Below are positions 32,235-43,794 of a stretch of DNA of 64,000 nucleotides, piece after piece (position 1 is the stretch's first letter; each line of letters begins with the position of its first letter). Source of the DNA: Avena insularis. Taxonomy: Eukaryota > Streptophyta > Magnoliopsida > Poales > Poaceae. The stretch covers positions 262,055,480 through 262,119,479 of the forward strand of contig CM042687.1 of NCBI GenBank assembly GCA_023614405.1, in the 5' to 3' direction. A program made the translations under genes and the position numbers. The notes beneath the pieces are model-generated. The model saw only the letters and a program-made list of their open reading frames with translations, ran no database searches and had not been told where the DNA came from.

Positions 32235-34760
32235 ATGGCGCCCACCGTGGGCCTGGCCGGTCCGGCCGGTGTTCCGCGGGCGAGATCCAATCTGCCCATC
32301 AATCGAGACGGTCGCCACCGCCGCATGATAGCGATCGGCGAGATGCTCCAAATCTTGCCAAGCAGCTACGTCCCGGCGGCGCGACCCGTCACACACAGCG
32401 TGATCCTGCCGGTCGGCACGATAAGCCTCTTCGTCGGCCTCACCGACGTCATCGTCTCGGAGGACTCGGCTCGCATCCACGAGTCGCCACCATGCGATCG
32501 GCTCTCCGAGAGCCAGATCCGCACGATCCATCGCCTCGCCTCCGAGTACAACTCGGCCCACAGCAACGTGGCCGAAAACTCAGCGGCCGCAGAAGACGCG
32601 GCCCTCAACGACGACGCTGATTCGGCGACCCCGGCGTCATTCGCCGGATCCATCACCGCGGCTTCACCCGCGGGCTCCATCACCCAGGTCTCCAACATGG
32701 GAGACTTCAAGGACCCCTCCATCCTTGGGATCTTTGACTTCGACTCCATGTCGGAAAATTCCGGCGACCTCCGCGACGGGACCGGTCCGCGACCTACATG
32801 GCGACCGGCACCGAACCGCCGGAGGACCCCTTCTCCACCCCGATCCCTCCTAACGCCACGGCAACAGAGGTCGAGGAACTCACAAGCTGGCGGAGGCAAA
32901 GAAGCAAGCAGCCGAGCGAAAAATTTCGCCGAGCAGTGACGGCGCAGTAGCTATCACGCTACCACCAGCAGCGAATCAGGTCGCTTTGCTCAACCCCACC
33001 GCCGAGGGGCGACCTGAACTTCGACGAAAAAACGACCCGCCCACAGGCCGAAAGGCGATCCGCGAGAACGCCGCCACTGGAGGAAGCGCCTGCCCCGCCA
33101 GGTCAACGGCGATGGGCGCCCACCTCCACCCAACCGCACACCCCTGTGGATCAGCCGCGATAGTATTCTCCTCACGGAGCGGGACGAACGGCCTCCCATG
33201 TTTCCACCCCGATGGACAACCTCGTGGCGGGCCGAGCAGCAGCCGACAACATCACGGCCACCGGCGACGGCGCCCTACAGATCCAGTACATCAGGGCCCT
33301 GCTTGCAAAGGCCGTCGAGCAGCAAAACGCAGGCGCCGACTCGCAGGGTCGAGTGTACTCGTGTTCCTCGGGAAGCAGAGCGGCCTCGAGGGGCCGCCCA
33401 ATGGCGGCAAATACCCTCAACTGCCCGCCACCAGAGCCACTGCAGCTCCAACACCGACCCGCGAATGCGGCACTCTCCACCAACGACCCCAGGCCAGCGA
33501 CCAACTTCGTCGCCGCCAACGGTCAACCCATCGACGCCCGCACCCACATCATCAACAACCAAAGCTGGCGCGCACGCCAGCCCGACGACCTGCGACACAC
33601 CCTAACAAATCGCCGCGACGGCGAGCCAATGGGGTCGCTAAGTCGACTCGGCCCCAAGTGCTTCGGACCGATGATCCGAGGCGAGAAGTACCCGCCGAAC
33701 TTCAAGGCGCCGAAGGAGATAGAAAAGTACGACCCCTCGTACGACCCCGTCGTCTGGCTCGATACATACCTCATGGCGATGGGGATCGCAGGCCACACCG
33801 ACCTGCTAGCCGCCCGTTACCTTCCCCTGATGATGGAGGGGACGTGCAGGCAGTGGATCAACACCCTCCCCCAGGATAGCATCGACTCCTGGGAGGAGAT
33901 GCGCGACGCCTTCGTCAGGCACTTCGAGTGCTACTACACCCGCGCAACCACCATCGAGGACCTGGAGCGATGCTTCCAGGGATCCCGCGAGTCGACCCGC
34001 AACTGGGTCCAGCGGTGGCAAGAACTCTGGTACAACGCGGTTGGCATCCACCCGGACACCGCGATCCATTGCTTCAAGACCTCGTGCCGCTACGAGCCTT
34101 TGGTCGCCAAGCTCAAGCGACATTCTCGCACACTCGATAACATACCGGACCTCCTCGAGATCGCCAAACGCTACGCGGAGGAAGATCCAAACCAGGAAAC
34201 CGACGACGAGTCGGGAGGACAACGCCACACAAGCGGCAACGACAGCGGACGACGGTCCGACCTACGCTATAGCAACACTCGCCTCACCGGCAAGCGCCGC
34301 AGTGACGGGCGAGTCGACTTCGTCGCCAACGCCGGGCACGCACAACGCGAGCCCAAAAGATTCCGCCGCGACGGAGGACAACGCCGCGATGGCGGCAACT
34401 ACAAGGCCAAGCCAAGGTTCGACCATGCGGCCCTCCTTAACCAACCTTGTGCGTTTCATAGCAGGGAAGGCAAACCCGCAACGCACACGACTGCCGACTG
34501 CCACACCCTCAGGGAGATTGAGAAGGCACGACGAGCAAGGGAGGACCCCGACAACAACCCGCCAAACGGCGGAAAGTTCGGCAACGTGGCCGGCTCGCTC
34601 CATACCTTCACCGGCTTCAACACGAAGCGCGAGAAGAAGGTCATCACCCGCGCCGTCGCCGTCAACGCAGCGGCCTGTGGACGCTCCCGGTTCCTCAACT
34701 GGTCGGAGCAGCCCATCACCGGAGCCGCCAGACCACTCGCCGCAAGATCGAGTACCCAGG
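32235..34760 (+). pseudogene. Element C gag, frameshifted
   Basis: A frame open from the ATG at 32235 (MAPTVGLAG) runs to a stop at 32937. The main gag frame is 33212-34750. It has the retrotransposon gag core at about residues 185-310 (YDPVVWLDTYLMAMG, WINTLPQDSIDSWEEMRDAF, NWVQRWQELWYN). This is followed by an Arg-rich stretch and a Cys-His cluster (CAFHSREGKPATHTTADC) like the knuckle of Tat gag proteins. The text LNWSEQPIT at about 34695 marks the passage to protease. Gag packages element RNA. The stop and frame changes make it non-functional. Confidence 0.85.
32236..32253 (+). other. Element C primer binding site
   Basis: TGGCGCCCACCGTGGGCC begins two bases after the 5' LTR. It is close to the TGGCGCCCACCGTGGGGC site common in grass Gypsy elements. 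The preceding A makes an ATG, so the site overlaps a possible gag start. Confidence 0.75.
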
Positions 34761-37700
34761 CCGAGTCGCCTGGTGGTCAAACCAAAGGTGGGCGACCATC
34801 GCTCCCCAAGACATTGATGGACGGCGGCAGCTCCATCAACATCCTGTACTGGACACCTTCAGCGGCTGCGGCTCCGCAATCGATGATCGAGACAACCCAC
34901 ACCGCTGCTCCACGGCATTGTCCCCGGCCGGAAGGCGCACCCGATCGGCAAGGTCACGCTGCTGGCCACCTTCGCACACCAGCAAACTTCCGCACCGGCG
35001 GATCGCCTTCGAGCTGGTGCCCTTCGAGCCCCCTACCACTACGTCTTGGGGCGCCAGCGTTCGCCAAGTTCATGGCAGCGCCACCACGCTGCATAACGCG
35101 ATGAAGCTTCTGGCCGCGGCGGCGTCATCACCATCAACGGCGACCAGGACATGGCCGCCGAAAGGCGAGGCCAAAGGAGTCGAACCGCCGACGCCGCCAT
35201 CGCGCGAAGCCAACCACGCCGACGAAGCTCGCCAAGGCACGCGAAAGGGGTGAACAATGACGACCCCACCATACTCAAGAAGCCCAATTCGGAGGGCGCA
35301 AACACCTCAGCCTTCGAGGCAACGACGCACACTCGCACCGTCGAGCTGGTCCCAGGCGACTCCAGCCAGACGGTGACGATCGGGACGGGCATGAGCCTAG
35401 CCTAGGAAGGCGCGCTCATCGAGTTCCTCCGTGAGAACAGGGACATCTTCGCATGGAAGCCCTCTGACATGCCTGGTGTCCCTAGGGAGCTCGCTGAGCA
35501 CAAGCTAAACGCCGACCCCAAAGTGCGACCCGTCAAACAGTCGCTACGACCCTTCAATGAAGAGCGCCGTCGAGCCATCGTCGAGGAGGTGCAGCGTCTA
35601 CTCGCTGCAGGCTTCATTCGGCCAATCAAGTACTCCAAGTGGCTGGCAAACCTAGTCCTAGTCGAGAAGAAGAACGGGACCTGGAGGATGTGTATCGACT
35701 ACACAAACTTGAACAGCGCCTGCCCAAAGGAGCAGTTCGTCCTCCCGTGGATCGACCAAATAATCGACTCCACCGCGGGCTCGGAGTCGCTATGTTTCCT
35801 CGACGCCTACTCTGGGTACAACCAGATCAAAATGGCTGTCGAGGATGAGGAGAAGACGGCGTTCATCATGCCATTCGGAGCCTTCTGCTACACCGCCATG
35901 ACCTTCGGCCTCAAGAACGCCGGGGCGACCTACCAGCGGTGCATGCAAGAGTGCCTCGCGAGCCAAATTGGCTGCAACATCCACGTCTATATCGACGACG
36001 TGGTCGTAAAGTCCGCTCGCCAGGGCGATCTACTCGCCGACCTGGCGGAAACATTCGCCAACTTGCGAAAATACAAGATAAAGCTTAACCCGGGCAAATG
36101 CACCTTCGGTGTACCAGCAGGACAACTGCTGGGGTACGTCGTCTCCAAGCGAGGGATCGAGGCGAACCCCACTAAGATCGACACGATCGCCCGACTCGGC
36201 AAACCCGAGTGCCTGCGCGATGTCCAGAAGCTGGCTGGGCGAGTAGCGGCCTCGCCGCTTCATCCCCGCACGGTAAAAGGCGATGCCCCTATACCGCCTA
36301 ATGCGCAAGAACCCCACATTCCAGTGGGACAAGGAGGCGGACGACGCGCCGCGACCTCAAGAAGGTGCTACTCGCCGCACCGCTACTCGCCGCCCCAGCC
36401 GACAAAGAACCCATGCTGGTTTACGCGGCCTCCGAAGGCCGCCGCCGCCATCATGGTCGCCGAACGGCGGAGGAAGGAAAGGAGCGCCAAAGACAGGACC
36501 GTGTACTACATCAGCGAGGTCCTCACCGAGTCGCGCCAGCGATACCCGCAATACCAGAAACTGGTATACGCGGTCTTCAGAGCACAGCGGCGCCTGCCGC
36601 ACTACTTCCAGGAGCACCCGATCACGGTCGTCTCCTCAGCACCGTTGCAGGACATCATCCACAACCGTTAGGCGACTGGTCGAGTCGCCAAGTGGGCCGT
36701 CGAGATCGGCGTCCACAACATCAAATACGAGCCACGGAAGGCGATCAAGTCGCAGGCTCTAGCGGACTTCCGCACCGACTGGGAAGAGGCCCAGCAGCCA
36801 GAGAAGCTGCCATACCTCCATTACTGGAGCCTACACTTCGACGGCTCCAAGAACGCGGACGGCGCAGGAGCAGGGATTGTGCTAACTTCACCGAAGGGCG
36901 ACAAGCTCGCCACGCCCTCCGCCGACTTCACCCCGCACCAACAACATGGCCGAGTATGAGGCCTTACCCACGGCATGCGAGCTGCCAGGAGATGAACGCC
37001 AACCGCTTACGCGACGCTGCCGGGCAAGTCGCTGGTACCTGCGACGCCGTCTCCCCAACCATGGCGGCGTACCGCCAAGCAGTGGACAAGCTGGGCGGAC
37101 ACTTCGCAGGCTACTCCGTCGAATGGATCGACAGGCGGAAGAACGAGGAGGCCGACACACTCTCTCACATTGGGTCGGCCCGACTCGCACCACCCGCCGG
37201 CGTCTTCCTCGACACGATCACCAAGCCATCAGTCTCTCCCCCGAGGGAGATCGACATCGGAGTCCTGTTACAACCGGAGGCAGCCCTGGTCTTTTCGTCA
37301 CCGAGCGAACGACCGGACCCAGCCCTACGCCGCTTACCGAGGCCGGCACCTTGCCGGCAGAGACGGACGCCGGATGATCGCACGATGCAAGTCCTACACC
37401 ATCATCGATGGCGAGCTCCACAAGCGCAGCGTCACCGGCGTGTTCCAACGCTGCGTCCAACCCGCCGAAGGACGCAAGATCCTCCACGACATCCACTCCG
37501 GCGACTGCGGACACCACGCCAGCGCCCGCTCTCTGGTCGCCAAGGCTATGCGGCATGGCTTTTACTGGCCCACCGCCCACGCCGATGCCGTCGACATTGT
37601 CCAACGGTGCGCCGGGTGCCAGAAGTACACCAACCAGACGCACGTGCCGAGCTCAGCGCTCAAGACAATCCTCATCACCTGGCCATTCGCCGTGTGGGGC

Positions 37701-38540
37701 ATGGACATGGTAGGCCCCTTCAAAAAGGCTCCCTTCGGCTACACCCACCTCCTGGTCGCGATCGACAAATTCACAAAGTGGGTGGAGGCCAAGCCAGTCT
37801 AGAAATGCGACGGGAAGACCGCCACTAAATTCCTACGCGAGCTCATATATCGCTACGGGTTCCCAAACAGCATCATCACGGACAACGGCACCAACTTCGC
37901 CAAAGGAGCCATGGCTGAATTCTGCGAAGAACACCACATCCGGCTCGACCTCGCCGGGCCGCCCACCCGAATCCAACGGCCAGGCGGAACGGGCCAATCA
38001 GCATCCTCCACGGCTCAAGCCGTGACTCCAAGTACCACTCGAGCGCACCGCCGGTGCTGGTCGAGGAGCTACCTCCGTCATCTAGGGATCCGCACCTCGG
38101 TCAACAGGTCGGCTGTGATTCACCCCTTCTTCATGGTGTACGGCGCCGAGGCAGTCATGCCCACCGACCTCGAGTACGACTCGCCGCGGGTCGTCCACTA
38201 CACGGAGGCTGCAAACGAACTCGCCCGCCAGGATGGAGTCAATCAACTCGACGAGGCACGTGACCTCGCTCGGTCACGCACCGCCATCTACCAGCAGGGA
38301 CTCCGCCGCTACCACAGCCGGCAGGTGAAAACTCGCACCTTCCAAGAAGGCGAACTGGTGTTGCGCCTCATCCAGGACAAGAAGGGCATGCACAAGCTTT
38401 CCCCTCCGTGGGAGGGACCATTCGCCATCGGGCGAGTACTCGGCAACAACGCCTACTACCTCATCAACGTCCGCGGGGACGGCGAACTCGACGTCAAGCG
38501 ACCATGGAATGTAAACCTCCTACGGAAGTTCTACTCCTAG
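34761..38540 (+). pseudogene. Element C pol (protease, reverse transcriptase, RNase H, integrase)
   Basis: Protease is marked by TLMDGGSSINILY (about 34810-34850). Reverse transcriptase (35469-36260) has CFLDAYSGYNQIKM, GATYQRCMQECL and the intact YIDD box. A short out-of-frame patch lies at 36250-36420. A stop at 36669 replaces an Asp codon after DIIHNR. RNase H is scrambled over 36700-37160 (HFDGSKNADGAGAG is visible). Integrase (37380-38540) shows the zinc-binding HH-CC pattern (HSGDCGHHA, CAGC), GMDMVGPF and ITDNGTNF. It has a stop at 37800 and a frameshift near 37975, and ends with PPWEGPFAIGRVLG text. All enzymes were present but none is intact. Confidence 0.9.
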
Positions 38541-39378
38541 AACCCCACATATGTACTCTCCAGTCGCTATGAAATAAAAAGAATTGGTTACCGCAAATTG
38601 CGCCTACTCTCCGTTTCTTGTGCCACTCGCACTCGTAGTAACAGCGTCAAGCTAACCGCAGAAGTCAACCTCTGGTACAGCGATCGGCACGGCTAAGTAG
38701 TGCGGTGCAAGAGCACTGGGTCACCTCAGGTCTTGCATCGTCCACAAAAACGCCTACCCGGAGCCCCATTGAGTCGCTTAGTTCGACCGGGTTTCTACGA
38801 GCCAAGACAATCGCCGCTTCACAAATAACCATGATTCTCCACATCCTCGACATAGCGACTCGAACGGCCAAGTACCATGCTCGGGGACTGACGACCAGGT
38901 CAGCGTGAGCGGCTCGGGAAAATGCCAAGTATGAGAGCATGCCCAGGACTCGCCACGCGACTGACCCAACGGGCCAGGCAGGAGTGATGCGCTCACACTA
39001 ACGCGCCAAGTCCTCACCTACCCTCGAGTTGCGCCTAGAACAACCAAGTACCACGCTCGGGGACTCGGCCACCCAACCTCGTTCGCGCAAGGGAAAACGG
39101 TGAAGTACAGAGCGCCAAGGAGTCGCTTACATCGCTCTTCGAGTCCGGGCGAGTCGACCACAATAACAAAACATTCAAAAACCACAAACACATCACACAC
39201 GAGGTAAACCCCACAAAAGGGCGGACGCGCTCGGGGACTCGTTCAAACCTCAATCGGAATACACATGACAAGTCACAAAACAAACGCGATATCACATTAA
39301 TAGCATGCTGCAATCTTCTCAGAATACAAAATATGCCCAAACGGCAGATCTGCTACTAACGCCCTAGGGCAAACTGTT
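38541..39378. repeat. Degenerate repeats between pol and the antisense gene of C
   Basis: Variants of AAGTACCATGCTCGGGGACT recur (about 38869, 39047 and a partial one at 39228). The CTCGGGGACT core also appears in the polypurine tract at 43197. No gene is seen. Confidence 0.55.
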
Positions 39379-40424
39379 CTATTCCGCAGGCTTCGACGAC
39401 GACTCGCCAGCACCCTTGCGATTGCGGATGAACGGCATGTACGGGTTTGATGGGTACGTCGTCAGCTCACCCGCCATCGCCACGCGGAAGGGCTGCTCGA
39501 CCTTGAAGTCCCGGTGCTGCGGCTCGGGGTCGTTGGGCGCGACAACCGTCTCTTGGTACGGAAGGAGGTCACCCATTGCCCAGACACGCTCGGAGTACAT
39601 CGTGGCGCGGTCCGTCAACTTGAGCACCTCGGAGAGCTCCACCGCGCCAGTCGACGACGGGTAGCCACTCGTCACGTCGTCGAGGTCGAAGTCCTCCAGG
39701 AAGTGAGCAAGCCCAAGGCTAAGCGTCGTCGCCGCTCCGCGCCGGAACGCCGATCGCGTCATGAACTCAACGACCGAGGGCGCCTTCTCCAAGTACTTCC
39801 ACACCTCGACGAGGTCGCTAGGAATTACTTCCGTGGGCGATATCTCCTGGAGGTAGGCTCGATGCATGTCGCCGACAGCGCCGCCGAAGTCGACGAAGCG
39901 TGTACACATTGCCGCTGCCAAACGAAGCTCGCCTCTTCTGCGCTATCAAGGATGCGACATGCGAATAGAAGATAACAGTGAGTATGTCGGATATCACAAA
40001 AAGGCACATGCAGGGGCAGATACACTCACCAATCAAGGGGCGGGAGAGATCCGTGATGAAGCGTTGAAGCGGAGTATAGTCGTCCTGAAGCCCAGCAACA
40101 AGGGCGTCAGACACTTTACGTTCCTCGCGGGCAGAACGGCGGCCTTGGCTCGCCCATCCGCCGAGCTCGCTTCCTCCTTCGCTTCCTCACCAAGGCCGAG
40201 ATCGGCGATCCGCTTCTCCGCCGAAGCTCAACACCGATTGCGCTGTCCGCTAACTCACCTGCTGGGACAAGTCCTCGGCGAAGCCTTCCTTCGCCTGCAA
40301 CTGCTCAAGCCCTTATTCGCCTCTTGACGGTGTCCGCCTTTCTCCGCGGTGTTTCTACCAATCGGTCAGCCGACTCACGTTGTGCACTTCGCACACAATT
40401 CAAACAGTTAACTAAAAGAATTTA

Positions 40425-40583
40425 TGCCCACCCGCTGAAATTCAGCGAAAAGCGCACTCGGGACCGCAATCAAGAAATCTAAGTGCCCACCCGCTGAAAT
40501 TCAGCGAAAAGCGCATCGGGACCGGCAATCAAGAATACTAAATGCCCACCCACTGAAATTCAGCGAAAAGCGCACTGGGACCG
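40425..40583. repeat. 59-bp tandem repeat, nearly three copies
   Basis: Units start TGCCCACCCGCTGAAATTCA at 40425 and 40484, and with one change at 40543, followed by GCGAAAAGCGCA. They fall in a part of the antisense gene that could be an intron. Confidence 0.85.
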
Positions 40584-41563
40584 GATGAAAAATAAAACAC
40601 AAGACACTAAAAGAATCACCGCAACCCACCGCCCGATCTCGGGATCGGGCGTACAGATGGCTGCGCCAAGCATGCCGTGAAGTTGTATCGCATCCACGGA
40701 TGCGAGGAGAGCCGGCGTGTGCCCACGACGCTGCTCGACCTTCGCGTCGGCGACCCCAAGTGCACGGCTCGAGGGCGAGGTCCCACTCGCTGTAGCCGAT
40801 CTGGCCATGAAGCGTGGAAACGTGGCGATGGAGGCACCGGCACCAAAGGAGGCCGGCTCGGTCACCCCAGGCGAGGGAGCACCCTCCTTTGTGGGTACGG
40901 CCGCCTCCATTGCGGGTTCATTCGGCGCGACCGCCGTGTCATCGGAGATCGTGATGACATCGTCACCCTTGGCCTTCTTGGCGCCATCGCCAGGGACGAC
41001 GACTTCGTCCGCCTCTTCCGAGAGGGATCCTCTTCGCTGACGACGGGGGGCACCTTAGCCACGGTCGGATGGCCTATCTTCTTCGTTCCGGTCCTGTAAA
41101 TCGATCGTGTGAGCAAGATAATTCAAGTTGCTATGAAAGACAAGGGTAGGTGAGCGAACTCACTTGGCAACTGGAATGAAGCGTAGCCCCGTGCGGATGC
41201 CGGCCGGCTTCTCCAGTTCAGGGCCCAGTCGGCGGCTGAGGCCCATCTCCAGGACGTCGCGTGCCCAAGACACGGACGACTTCTTCGTCGTCGAGGCTGC
41301 AACGGAGCTTCGACGCCTTCTTCAGGAGCTTCTTTGCGACGTGAAGCCGCCATGCCGGAGCGCCCCTAGCCCGCAGGATCGGGCGAATGGCGGAGGCATC
41401 GAGGCTGGCACTTCGACGATGGGCCGTGTCCAGCGCTGCTGCCGTTGCCGGCGGCCTTCGCCCTGGTCGGGCTGGGGGCGTCGGAGCTGCTCGCCGAGTG
41501 CGGTGGCGAGGCCGGCCTCATCGGCTTCGTCTTCTTCTTCGGATGGGCCTTCGCCTCCTTCTC

Positions 41564-41591
41564 CTTCTTCTTCTTCTTCTTCTTCTTCTTC
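41564..41591. repeat. TTC/GAA microsatellite
   Basis: About nine uninterrupted TTC units. On the minus strand they fall in the Lys/Glu-rich part of the antisense gene and probably vary in length. Confidence 0.9.
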
Positions 41592-42895
41592 GACGGAGTA
41601 GCTTGGCGGCGCGATGTGGTCTCCGGAAGTTCGTCATCGTCGTCATGACGCTCGAGGCTTTTACTCGCCTCAAGCTCACGCTGACGCTGCCCGCGGGTCT
41701 TGCGGACCAGCAGGGCGACCTCCTCTTCGGATTCGTCATCGCCGCTGTTTCGCCGCTGGTGTCGCCTTTGGCGGAGGCGATCGCCATGTCCCGGACGGAC
41801 GAGCTCGAGTTCTCGTCGTCTGAAGGCGGGAGCCATCCTTCCACCACTTGGAATAGCTGCAATGAACATAAAATGAAATTAGAATGACCGCGACTGCAAA
41901 AACTGCGACTGCGAATGATGCGAGGCGACTCACCGTTGGGGCTGGATGTTTTGCGGTGTAGGGGGTGACCCCAGGCTTTGCGTCCAGGTACACCGCCTGG
42001 GTGATCTTCTTCAGTGCTGGGGTGTAGTCCTCGAGCTTCCACTCGGCTAGGCAGGACTTCGTCGAGTCCTCCCGGCCCGTGTATTGGTACATGTAGTGGT
42101 CGCGCCGGGCCAGAGGGACGAGCCGCCGCCCGAGCCAGCAGTTGTATAAGTTGATCGTCTAGAGGCCCTTCTTCTTCAGACCGCGGATGGTTTGAAGCAT
42201 TTCGTCCACGACCATCCGCTGGTCGCTGGGGAGCTTGCCGACTTGAAGTCGACGCGGTTCGGACTGGTTGGCAGAGTATCGTGATCGCTGCTCGCCTCGG
42301 GTCGCCTGCGACGTAGAACCAAGATTTCTTCCGCCGCCGCTATGGGCAGCATCAAGTCAAAGAACGAAGCCTTCGACTTGAGCTGAATGTTAGTCGCCTG
42401 GCGAGCATTGGGCCGCCGCTTCGCGGCTGATCCGTCCATGGAAGAGATCTTGCCATAGAGGGAAGTAGGGCCGGCAGCCCAGGTAGCACTCGCAGAACGC
42501 CACGAAGATGGCGAGCTGCTCGATGCTGTGTGGACCCAGGTCCGACGGTTGGATCCCGTAGTAGGCACAGAAGCGCCGGAAGAACAGGGACGTAGGGAAT
42601 CCCAGCCCCCGTTCTAGTTGGCTGGTGAAATAGATGAACTCTCTCTCGCGCGGGTTCGGAGTCACCTCTCCGGCCGCGGGGATGCGCCAACAGCCGGTAC
42701 AGAATCCCGCCTCCTCGAAGGACGCCATGGCGCCAGACACTTAGATCTACCCCAAGGCTCGGTGGAGAGGCCATGGCGGAAGGATTTGTGAGAGGTCGGA
42801 GGATTTCGGTCGGCTGGATCGCTGGCGCGAAGGAAGGCGAAAGTGCGGCAATCGGAGGAAATGGCGAAGATGGTTCTTCGATCGCCGCCATCCCC

Positions 42896-42903
42896 TTATA
42901 TAG
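42896..42903 (-). promoter_or_regulatory. TATA box of the element C antisense gene
   Basis: On the minus strand TATATAAG (context CGCTATATAAGGGGATGG) lies 168 bp upstream of the ATG at 42728. The antisense gene of D has the same layout. Confidence 0.6.
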
Positions 42904-43194
42904 CGGTTGTTACCCGCCAAATCAGGAGCCGTTACTACGCCGGTGATTACGCCAAAAGTTACCGTTGGATTACCCCAACGGCTAGTTTGACCACGTATAA
43001 CGGTCCAACTTCAGCCACTCGGCTCGCTGACGCGATCACTACGACAGTGACTGAGTATTTCGCCGACTCGACTCGCCAAGAGCTGCGATCGTAATGACTA
43101 GTTTTTCCTTTATACAGAGCCCGCCGATTCGACCGGATGTCTACTCAAGTCAGATATCGATCGCCAAGAGCTACCCACGCCCAATCGACGACGG

Positions 43195-43207
43195 CCTCGG
43201 GGACTAC
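43195..43207 (+). other. Element C polypurine tract
   Basis: CCTCGGGGACTAC directly precedes the 3' LTR start TGATGGGG. Confidence 0.65.
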
Positions 43208-43742
43208 TGATGGGGATGTGCCTACCGGGGTATACCCAGCAGGACGTTTCCGACTGGCCCAGGAACTGGCGAGTGGGCCTGCAAGACGGCGACTGGATCA
43301 AGGCCCGGTGTGGATCCAAGCGACTGGAAGCTGAAGGCCCAGGCGAGTAGATAGGCCCAGTCGGATTGGGTTAAACGAGTACCGAAGCCTTAACTGATTC
43401 GGTTGAGATATGTAAACCCTAGGGGAGGTGAGCCTATATAAACCTCCCTGCAGGGCGTGTAGAGATACGTTCCATCATACACCCAAGCGACTCGCCGCCT
43501 AGCCGCCGAGCTCGCCCATTGTACCACCTTCATAATACAATCTAGCAGGAGTAGGTCTTTACCCTCCGGGGGGCCGAACCTGGGTAAATCCATGTGTCTC
43601 CGCCCTCATCTCGCACCGCAGATGGCTGGCCGCCCTTGCCCCTCGTTCTACTACTCGCTGCCGATTGCAGCATCTGCCTTGACCATTCCCACGACAGGTT
43701 TTGCTGCCGATTGCAGCATCTACCGTGACCATTCCCACGACA
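43208..43742 (+). repeat. Element C 3' LTR with terminal duplication
   Basis: 535 bp. Compared with the 488-bp 5' LTR it has an extra 46 bp at its end, a second copy of the stretch ending CCATTCCCACGACAGGTTT. The first copy also carries GGTTT, the target duplication, so the duplication probably happened after insertion. Confidence 0.88.
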
Positions 43743-43747
43743 GGTTT

Positions 43748-43794
43748 GGTGGGAACCGCTGAAACTTGTATAGGGCCGATCCGAGGGTGTTACA
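43748..43794 (-). repeat. Element F right inverted arm, outer end
   Basis: GGTGGGAACCGCTGAAACTT through GAGGGTGTTACA, the inverted copy of 28583-28630. Confidence 0.88.

Larger units (their letters stand above)
39379..42728 (-). pseudogene. Element C antisense gene (gypsy-type transposon domain), intron-containing
   Basis: The minus-strand ATG at 42728 opens MASFEEAGFCTGC. Next comes a domain with REREFIYFTSQLERGLGFP, FRRFCAYYGIQPSDLGP and IFVAFCECYLGCRPYFPL, which I recognise as the Pfam 'putative gypsy type transposon' (PF04195-like) domain. Frame changes near 42390 are followed by YMYQYTGREDSTKSCLAEWK. A donor GTGAGT (41933) and acceptor TTGCAG bound a 77-bp intron (41857-41933). A Lys/Glu-rich part with a GAA microsatellite follows (41564-41591). 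The C-terminal block (39921-39379) includes AHFLEDFDLDDV and VVAPNDPEPQHRDF. The function of this family is unknown. It is read opposite to gag-pol from its own TATA box and is homologous to the gene at 50291 in element D. Confidence 0.7.
31747..43742 (+). mobile_element. Element C: Tat-type Gypsy retrotransposon with antisense gene
   Basis: It lies between GGTTT (31742-31746) and GGTTT (43743-43747) in the right arm of element F. The LTRs are short (488 and 535 bp). The order is LTR, primer site, gag, protease, reverse transcriptase, RNase H and integrase on the plus strand, then a gene on the minus strand, polypurine tract and LTR. A 3' antisense gene with protease-RT-RH-IN order is typical of the Tat lineage. 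Many stops and frameshifts show it is dead, yet the LTR and duplication structure is complete. Confidence 0.92.
28583..43794. mobile_element. Element F: long-terminal-inverted-repeat transposon, split by element C
   Basis: The left arm 28583-29139 begins TGTAACACCCTCGG. It is the inverted copy of 31236-31746 joined to 43748-43794, which ends CCGAGGGTGTTACA. Without element C the transposon is about 3.2 kb with arms of about 557 bp and a 2.1-kb core. The flanks CTAGG (28578-28582) and GTAGG (43795-43799) agree at four of five bases, a possible duplication. No transposase is seen. Superfamily is undetermined; a foldback or Mutator-like element fits the long arms, but not the short duplication. 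Confidence 0.75.

Noticed and set aside
32366..32899. Minus-strand open frame of 177 codons opposite C gag
   Set aside because: It lies opposite the gag frame in GC-rich DNA where stops are rare, and shows no domain. It is best explained as a shadow frame.
36888..37643. Several minus-strand and alternate plus-strand frames over RNase H and integrase of C
   Set aside because: They overlap recognisable pol text in another frame and are shadows caused by high GC.
40425..40583. Possible CRISPR-like array
   Set aside because: The units are contiguous tandem repeats without unique spacers, in a plant genome.
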